Of a stretch of 64,000 nucleotides of DNA, positions 57,522-64,000 are shown one piece after another. The position numbers were made by a program, and so were the translations under genes. The notes under the pieces were generated by a model. That model was not told the origin of the DNA. It worked only from the letters and a program-made list of their open reading frames with translations, and did not search any database. Source of the stretch: Desmodesmus armatus (lineage: Eukaryota; Chlorophyta; Chlorophyceae; Sphaeropleales; Scenedesmaceae); contig VIIQ02000743.1 in assembly GCA_007449985.2 (NCBI GenBank), positions 335,260 to 399,259 of the forward strand, given 5' to 3'. How positions within the stretch are numbered: position 1 is the stretch's first letter; each line of letters begins with the position of its first letter.

Positions 57522-60490
57522 TGACATGGCAGGGCGCAGCAGTCACTGTCAGCAGCAGGTTTCACTTTGACAGATGCCAGGGTGCTGCATACCAGCACCA
57601 CCTGTAAACAAGGCCATAATTTCTGCCTGCTCAAAGACACTGTGACTGGCACCCTCACTCAACAAACCACTCCCTCTCATCTCCACTCCCCCCTCACCTC
57701 CCCTCCCACCCACCCACACGCACGTACCTCCAGCTCAAAAGCCGCCCCCCCCCCCCCACACACACATGCACCCTCGCCTGATGTCCCCCCCCTCCAAAAA
57801 CCTCATGAATCTTCCCCAGCCCTCTGCCCCACACCCACAAACCACTCTCACCTTCAGTCCATCAATGGACTTCAGGATAACCTCCCCCCCACCTCCAGCT
57901 CAACACCCGCCCATCCGCCCCCGCACTGCACAGCAGCTGCTCCACTATTCCCCCCCCCCCCCCAGTCCTGGATGGCCCTGTTGTCCCCCCCCCACCCACC
58001 CCTCGTGTACTGCCCCCCACCCCCCACCCCCCACCCCCCCTCTCACCTCTTGGCCATCCTCGCCCCACCTCCAGCTCAACACCCGCCCATCCGCCCCCGC
58101 ACTGCACAGCAGCTGCTCCGCTATCCCCCCCCCCCCCCCCAGTCCTGGATGGCCCTGTTGTCCCCCCCCCCCACCCACCCCCCCCACCCCTCGTGTACTG
58201 GCCCCCCCCCCCCCCCACCCACCCCTCTCACCTCTTGGCCATCCTCGCCCCACCTCCAGCTCAACACCCGCCCATCCGCCCCCGCACTGCACAGCAGCTG
58301 CTCCGCTATCTCCCCCCCCCCCCCCAGTCCTGGATGGCCCTGTTGTCCCCCCCACCCACCCACCCACCCCCACCCACCCCTCGTGTACTGCCCCCCCCCC
58401 ACCCCCCCCTCTCACCTCCAGGCCATCCTCGCCCCACCTCCAGCTCAACACCCTCCATCCGCCCCCGCACTGCACAGCAGCTGCTCCCACGGGTTCCACG
58501 CCACTCCCGTCACAAACCCAGTCATGCCGTGACACTGCCGCCACACACTCACACCACACGACACAGCAGCAGCCAGCTGCGGCCGAGAGTAACCCACACC
58601 ACTGCCCCCCACTGCTGCTGCTGCTGCTGCTTGGGTGTCTGGTTGGGCCAGCACAGCGCTCCGCCACACTGCCACCTTCCCCATGGTCTTCCCAGCCGCC
58701 AGCAGCAGCTGCCAGCCGCCACTGCTGCCATCCCCATTGCTGCCGCCATTGCTGCCAGCCGCCACCACGATGAGATCCATCACCAGTGCTGCCTGCTGGT
58801 CCGGCAGCAGTGCTGTTCCCAGGCGGGTGAGGGGGGAGGGACCACCGGGGCAGCAGAGGGGTCACACAGCCATATGCTCACCTCCCCAGTGCTGCTGCCT
58901 GCAGCACAGCACAGCACAGCACAGCACAGCACAGCACAGCACAGCACAGCACAGCACAGCACAGCACAGCACAGCACAGCACAGCACAGCACAGCACAAC
59001 AACAGCACGACAGTCAGCACAGCAGGGGGCCCACATCAACAGCAACACACTGGCACGACAAGTCAGGTCCCCAAGACCTCCTGTACCGGACTGGGCTGCA
59101 TTGTACTGCCCCTTGTGCTGCATTGTACTGCCCTGCCCTGCACAGTACACCACACAATCAACCAAGCATTGTTACACCTGTAGCTATGAAGCTCAACAGC
59201 TCATGCCAGCCATTCACATATATCACAGAGATGGGGAGACACACGTGCTGGCAAGGTCCAAGGTTTCTTGAGTGTTTTAAACCAATCATTACTCAGGGCA
59301 CAGTTGACAGGTTCTGGTCCAAGTACAAGTGCAGGTCCACAACGCTAGGAGTAGCCCTGCCTGAGCAACACAGCCTGACAATGTGCTGGAGAAGTCCAAG
59401 CTTTATGACTCACCTACTGCCAGCAGCAGCACATCCCCTGCACTCTGCCTCAACACATACCCAGGCACCACACCCCACCCCTCACTGCTGCCATTGCTGC
59501 CAGCAGCAGCAGCAGCAGCAGCCGGCACTGCTGCCCACGCGAGTGACGTCACATACGCCCCCCGCGCCACAGGTATGCTGTCAACATACTGCGGCGCAGC
59601 CGCTGACTCCTCACTGCTGCCAGCAGCAGCAGCAGCAGCAGTGTCACCGGCAGCAGCGTCACTGCTGCCGTCGCTGCTGCTGCTGCTGCTGTACCGCTGC
59701 GGCAGCCGTGACGCCAAAGCTGCACAGCACCCGCCTTGCACCCCACCGCCAGCAACGTCACCCGCTGCTGCTGCTGGGTGTCACTGCTGCCACTGCTGCT
59801 GGCGGCGGCTGCGGCAGCAATGACGGCTGCTGGTGACCATGCTGCTGCTGTTGCTGCCATGAATGTCCTGCGTGCCTCCCAGCAGGCTGTGGGCACCGTG
59901 GGTCCCTGAAGGGCCGTCAGCCGACTGGCATGGTACGCCAAGAGGGCTGGTAGCGCTTGTACGATCCGGTCACAAACACCCTGCGGCAAAATGACATGTA
60001 ACGATAGGGACAATTGCATAGCTAGAATGTGGCATGGTACGCCAGGGAGGGCTGGTAGCGCTTGTACGACCCTGTCACAAACACCCTGCGGCAAAATGAC
60101 ATGTAACGATAGGACAATTGCACAGCTAGAATGTGGCATGGTACGCCAAAGAGGGCTGGTAGCGCTTGTAGGACCCTGTCACAAACACCCTGCGACAAAA
60201 TGACATGTAACAATAAGGACATTTGCATGGCTTGAATGTGGCCTGGTACGCCAGGGAGGGCTGGTAGCGCTTGTAAGACCCTGTCACAAACACCCTGTTG
60301 GTGGCAATCAAAGCAAACATGCCATTTCAGTAAAGTGAGCAGGAGTTGGGGACCTGTCACTAACACCCTGCAGCTGGTGACATTGTTCGATCAAAATGTT
60401 TGAGTGTAGAAAATGGGGCGTGGTAGGCTAGGGAGGGCTGGTAGCGCTTGTATAACCCAGTCACAAACACCCTGCGACACAACCACGATG
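54028..60490 (-). CDS. WD40 protein resembling TFIIIC delta/90-kDa subunit
   Basis: Minus-strand gene whose 5' part forms WD40 blades. In order: SYKRYQPSLAYHASRLTALQ (near 59940), TLLAVGCKAGAVQLWRHG, ARGAYVTSLAWA, GDVLLLAVGES, STGEVSIWLCDPSAAPVV, LLLAAGKTMGKVAVWRSA, AAAVSCGVSVWRQ, MTGFVTGVAWNPWEQLLCSA, GADGRVLSWRWG, and SGSRLVMAAARDWHTATV. The order and the AVG.K.G.V..W / VTGVAW pattern recall plant TFIIIC-delta-like WD40 proteins, which help recruit RNA polymerase III; this is from memory of the family and needs a profile search. The 3' part is helical with Ala and Gln runs (DDIVHKMLAKEQRLFEQQQL, LSLWEFELLQRHVWYSLQRG, EVLMADWVMLNLHHPALNAE) and may end at 54028 (VLSVGTSLSDVVLD). One base seems missing in a C run near 58830. 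Exact exon borders are unresolved and the 5' end is not defined. Confidence 0.5.
56472..56552. repeat. Two CAG runs
   Basis: (CAG)10 and (CAG)11 separated by ATTCAGATAGCCTAT; CTG in gene sense, just upstream of the exon that begins GSVADGGDPK and again next to a CTGCAG acceptor. Confidence 0.9.
56750..57145 (-). repeat. Three copies of a WD40 exon fragment
   Basis: SGSRLVMAAARDWHTAT plus a donor (GTGAGA, GTGGGG or GTAGGG) near 56757-56830, 56934-57000 and 57057-57125. Confidence 0.85.
57214..57516. repeat. 300-bp interrupted CAG tract
   Basis: CAG runs broken by GAGCAG and CCGCAG in a higher-order pattern, with a terminal uninterrupted run of about 24 units. It lies between WD40-gene exons; coding or intronic status cannot be decided. 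Confidence 0.93.
57885..58540 (-). repeat. Four copies of a WD40 exon fragment, about 180-bp unit
   Basis: EQLLCSAGADGRVLSWRWG recurs at about 57890, 58064, 58250 and 58437, each followed by a C-rich (G-rich in sense) intron segment. Only the copy at about 58437-58530 is preceded by the full blade (VTGVAWNPW). Confidence 0.88.
58900..58998. repeat. (ACAGC)19 microsatellite
   Basis: Pentanucleotide array, (GCTGT)n in gene sense, ending at the GCTGCAG acceptor of the exon that encodes GEVSIWLCDPS. Shorter arrays of the same word precede acceptors near 34.05, 36.5 and 50.4 kb. Confidence 0.95.
59930..60490 (-). repeat. Five tandem copies of an exon start
   Basis: Copies of about 50-60 nt (CRRVFVTGSYKRYQPSLAYH) with upstream CTGCAGGG or TTTTGCCGCAGGG acceptor-like sequence lie at about 59930, 60027, 60137, 60240 and 60420. 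Only the first continues into a long exon. Spacing 97-180 bp. Confidence 0.9.
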
Positions 60491-60654
60491 TGGCGAGACA
60501 CAACCACAATGTGACCAGACACAGCACATATCTGGCTGTTTGTAAGTAGTCAGTAATTTCAGTCATTGGATGTTACACAGATAGTCATTATGTGGTCAAT
60601 GCAACGGCGGAGGCTGGTAGCGACAATGCGCAATGCACACACTCACGAAAGCTA

Positions 60655-61050
60655 CCTCAAAGAACCGTCAGTCCCCCCCCCCCCATCAAGTTCGGGACTA
60701 CTGTGTTGTGAAGGACAGGAGGGCTGCTGATGCTGGTAGGGATCAGCGACACTCTGATTACGTCACACATACAAGCACCAGCAGGACCACTACCCCGAGG
60801 AAGGCGGGCTGGCAATTGTTTGAAGCATTGATATTTCCCAACTTTTCAAAAATACTTATTCATATATTGTACCTCAAAGATCACTACGGTAATCTCCCCT
60901 CCCCACCTCCAGTATGGGACTACAGTTTTGTGGAGGAAAGGGGGGCTGCTGATGCTGGTAGGCCCCAATGACCAGGGCCGTTGGTCACTGTGACATATCA
61001 GCACCAACAGGCCCCCTTCCCTCCACAACACCGTAACCACACATACGTGA
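60655..61050. repeat. Direct and inverted copies of a 45-bp segment
   Basis: GGGACTACTGTGTTGTGAAG...GCTGCTGATGCTGGTAGG occurs near 60690-60740 and 60912-60960, and in inverted orientation near 60998-61045, giving a hairpin-capable pair. No exon could be assigned here. Confidence 0.65.
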
Positions 61051-61179
61051 TGGTGTGAGACAGCTCACTAACCAGTTTGAAATGAATGTGGCGCACATTG
61101 CAAAAACAGGAAAGACATCGTGGTGGAGGCTACTTGCTGGCTGTCATAACCAACCAAGCTGTCTGATGCCACTAGAAAG

Positions 61180-62383
61180 TGCATGTGGTAGTAGCAAGCA
61201 GCATCGCCAGCTTCATGCCCCCCCCCCCCCTCACCCGCCGTGACAGCGCACCGTACGCTGTTGGATTCGCCGGCAGCACCAAACACCAGCCCCCCACCCT
61301 CCGCCAGAAAGGCACCCCCCCCCCTCCCTTTTTCCACTTGCACCTCACATGCCCTGCCAGGCCACAGTGTGGCAGCCCTGGTTGATCTGCACCGTCAGCA
61401 CCAAACACCATCACTCCCCGCCTCACCCACGCGCCCCCCCCCTCCCTTCCCCCCCAAACCCCCACTCCTCAATCACCCCCGCCTCACCTGCTGTGGAAGC
61501 GCACGCTTGTTGCAAAGCCTTTGGCCTTGCTGCCCCCCAGCAGTAGGTTGACACCATAGCCCTGCTCTACAAGAGGCTGCAGCACACGCCTGCAGGCAAT
61601 GAGCACACAGCACACACAGGCACACATGCACAGTACACTGTCAGCATGACTATACCGGCTTCACTCAAGCTCTCAATGTCACGTGTGTAAGAAGACGGTC
61701 TTCTTACACACACGTAACGTGCGCCGTAGCCCTGCTCTACAAGAGGCTGCAGCACACGCCTGCAGGCAATGAGCACACAGGCACACACAGGCACACATGC
61801 ACAGTACACTGTCAGCATGACTATACCGGCTTCACTCAAGCTCTCAATGTCACGTGTGTAAGAAGACGGTCTTCTTACACACACGTAACGTGCGCCGTAG
61901 CCCTGCTCTACAAGAGGCTGCAGCACACGCCTGCAGGCAATGAGCACACAGGCACAACGCACAGCACAGCATGTCACAACAAAACTCTGCGTCACACGCG
62001 TTCCAGCAGCAGGTTTGGTGGCCCCACAGCCTCAAGCACCCCCTCCCCTGGCGGGTCAGGATTCACTACGATCTAGGGATGACACCTAGATTGTACAAAA
62101 CCCTCAACATGCGACCTCCCCCCCCCCCCCGCCCCCGCCCTTGCCACAACAACTCACTCTGCATCTTTCAGGTGCTCCAGCAGTAGGTTTGGCTGCCCCA
62201 CAGCCTCCAGGTCCCCCTCCCCCCACGGACGCTGCAGGACAGTGGGGAACACAATCTAGGGTGCACAGCTGACCCAACACCCCCAGGCTCCCGCTAAGAC
62301 CCTCATACCCCCCCCCCCCCCACACACACACACACCATCCCCCCACCTCTGCTCACGCCCTTCACTTATGAACCCTATCGCCC

Positions 62384-62422
<39 letters not shown>

Positions 62423-63960
62423 TCCCCCCCTCCCCATACACACTCACTCTGCATCTTTCAGGTGCTCCAGCGGTAGGTTTGGCTGCCCCACAGCCTCCAG
62501 GTCCCCCTCCCCCCATGGACGCTGCAGGACAGCCTTCAACACAATCTAGGGTGCACAGCTGACCCAACACCCTCAGGCTCCCGCTGAGACCCTCATACGC
62601 CCCCCCCCCCCCACACACACACACCATCCCCCCACCTCTGCTCACGCCCTTCAGTTATGAACCCTATCGCCCTCCCCCCCCCCCCTTCCTGCTCCCCGCG
62701 CCCTCCCCATACACACTAACTGTGCACCCTCGAGGTGTTCCAGCAACAGTTGGCTGGCCCCCCAGTCTCAAGCAACCCCTCATCCTGGTGACTACGCTCT
62801 AGGGATCACACCTGACTAAGCCCTCACCATGCGACTTCCACCCACCCCTCCCCATACACACTCACTCTGCATCCTTGAGGTGTTCCAGCAGTAGGTTTGG
62901 TGGCCCCACAGCCTCCAAGCCATCAGGTATGTTGACCGTTGACTCATCAGCCGCCGCCCTCACAGCATCAGCAGCAGCAGCAGCAGCACCCGGCTGTGTC
63001 TCTGGTACCGCCTGGTGAACCCACTTCCAGCCCCACCACCACCCCCTCTGCCACCCCTGCCGCTGCTGCTGCCAGGTGCACCCCTCCCTGTAGACCCCGC
63101 CCTCTTCAACCCCTGACTGGACCCCCCTCCTCCTCCTCCTGCTGCTGCTGCTGCTGCTGGGTTGGATCCCCTCCCTCTTCACCCTCTGTCGATGGAGGGG
63201 GAGACCCCTCCTCACCAGCAGCAGCAGCAGCAGCTGCTGCGGCGGCGGCAACTTTTCCCGCCGATTTTGGTGGGGCTGGGGTGCGTGAGGGTGCGGGAGT
63301 GCCGGCGGCAGCAGCAGCAGCAGCAACAGCAGCACGGCCGTGCTTTGCTGCTGACTGGATGATGCGGGTGCGGATGCCTGACTTGGCCTTGGAAGTGAAG
63401 GCCTTCTCTGTGCCTGGGGCTTGGGCTGACAGCTGAGCGCCATGAAGGACTTGAACTCAGCCCACACCTGTTGGTTTGGTGGGGGGGATTGGGGACACAA
63501 AGAAGGGCAGGGAAACACACTGAGTATTCAACTAACAAGTGAAGGGGTGCGGATGCTTGACTTGGCCTTGGCCTTGGCTGTGAAGGCTTTCTCTGTCCGG
63601 GGGGGGGGGGGGGCATGGAAGACAGGACATGTCAAACCTAGTCTCCCAGTGTATGTGAAGGAGGGACTTTGCGGATGCCTGACTTGGCCTTGGAGGCGAA
63701 GGCTTTCTCTGTGCCTGGGGCCTGAGCTGACAGCTGGGATCCGTGGAGGGACTTGAACTCAGCCCACACCTGTTGATTTTGTGGGTGGGTGGGGGAACAC
63801 AAAGGAGGATACGATGTTCAACTTAGTAACCAGCATGTGCAAAGGAGGGGGGTTGTGAAGGCCCGACTTGGCCTTGGAAGTGAAGGCCTTCTCTGTGCCT
63901 GGGCTTGAGCTGACAGCTGGCACCGTGGAGCGACTTGAACTCAGCCCACACCTGTTGGTG
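61180..63960 (-). CDS. Partial gene of unknown family with Ala-rich linker and repeated exons
   Basis: Minus-strand exons in order: VWAEFKSLHGSQLSAQAPGT with EKAFTSKAKSGIRTRIIQSA (about 63300-63470), an Ala/Pro/Ser linker, DGLEAVGPPNLLLEHLKDAE (62870-62940), VLQPLVEQGYGVNLLLGGSK with AKGFATSVRFHSR and a GTGAGG donor (about 61487-61590), and LVFGAAGESNSVRCAVTA with a GTGAGG donor (about 61228-61285). Four exon types exist in two to five copies. No family recognised; it may be the 5' part of the WD40 gene or a separate gene that begins beyond the right edge. One base appears missing in the 63.43-kb exon (ATGGCGCTCAG). Confidence 0.45.
61560..61965 (-). repeat. Two extra copies of an exon start, about 171-bp unit
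   Basis: CTGCAGGCGTGTGCTGCAGC (RVLQPLVEQGYG) occurs at about 61590, 61765 and 61940; the outer two diverge after GYG into an intron-like sequence containing a hairpin. The units are nearly identical. Confidence 0.9.
61683..61711. repeat. 14-bp-arm perfect palindrome
   Basis: GTGTGTAAGAAGAC and its complement separated by one base; repeated exactly at 61854-61882 within the tandem unit. Confidence 0.95.
62020..62940 (-). repeat. Five copies of an exon end
   Basis: Versions of AVGPPNLLLEHLKDAE plus donor region at about 62010-62040, 62155-62215, 62450-62515, 62725-62775 and 62870-62935, separated by long C runs (up to about 40 C at 62386-62420). Confidence 0.85.
63360..63960 (-). repeat. Three copies of an exon start
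   Basis: CAACAG acceptor then VWAEFKS at about 63470, 63768 and 63950. The middle copy keeps a clean frame through SAQAPGTEKAFASKAKSG; the others carry indels. Confidence 0.85.
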
Positions 63961-63969
63961 TTTGCGGGT

Positions 63970-64000
<31 letters not shown>
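63970..64000. repeat. G homopolymer at the window end
   Basis: The window ends in about 31 consecutive G; length in the real genome is uncertain because such runs are hard to sequence. Confidence 0.95.

Noticed and set aside
57187..57570. Poly-Ser / poly-Ala / poly-Leu ORFs on both strands
   Set aside because: All six frames are open through the CAG tract, so length carries no coding information.

Overview
The window looks like nuclear DNA of a chlamydomonadalean (volvocine-type) green alga. Evidence: intron-rich genes with GTGAGT-type donors and CTGCAG or TGCAG acceptors, TGTAA polyadenylation signals, very frequent CAG/CTG trinucleotide runs that encode Gln, Ala or Ser tracts, secreted proteins with algal features, and a gene for the major lipid droplet protein found in Chlamydomonas, Haematococcus and relatives. 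Genus cannot be fixed from sequence alone. No prokaryotic operon, CRISPR, IS element, rRNA or tRNA gene was seen.

Layout. 1-5.07 kb: minus-strand gene with a tandemly repeated exon and a Gln/Ala/Ser-rich C-terminal part running off the left edge. 5.08-6.4 kb: minus-strand AP2/ERF-type DNA-binding gene, apparently frameshifted. 6.93-11.0 kb: minus-strand 3-hydroxyacyl-CoA dehydrogenase, eight exons. 11-17.4 kb: no recognisable gene; GT-rich, with minisatellites. 17.47-21.55 kb: plus-strand secreted Ser/Asp/Glu-rich protein with a 36-bp minisatellite in its second intron. 24.22-25.52 kb: minus-strand major lipid droplet protein, four exons. 25.95-29.90 kb: plus-strand mTERF-like organelle protein. 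31.55-31.92 kb: small plastid protein (minus). 32.55-34.42 kb: TRAPPC3/Bet3 (plus). 35.45-44.83 kb: plus-strand surface protein with Cys-rich modules, a CBM1-like module, a SEA-like region, one membrane helix and a low-complexity tail. 47.37-53.28 kb: minus-strand GT90 glycosyltransferase. 54.03-60.49 kb: minus-strand WD40 protein resembling the TFIIIC delta/90-kDa subunit. 61.2-64.0 kb: minus-strand partial gene of unknown family.

The genes do not form a pathway. What unites the window is structure. In almost every gene a piece spanning a splice junction (part of an exon plus adjoining intron, typically 40-290 bp) has been copied in tandem two to seven times, usually with one copy intact and the others decayed by stops or single-base indels. 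The MLDP, HCD, mTERF and TRAPPC3 reading frames close perfectly when one copy of each exon is used. A second recurring feature is single-base deletions in otherwise conserved exons (AP2, GT90, the surface protein, the WD40 gene), which may be uncorrected long-read errors or real decay. Exon boundaries were read by hand and can be off by one or two bases.
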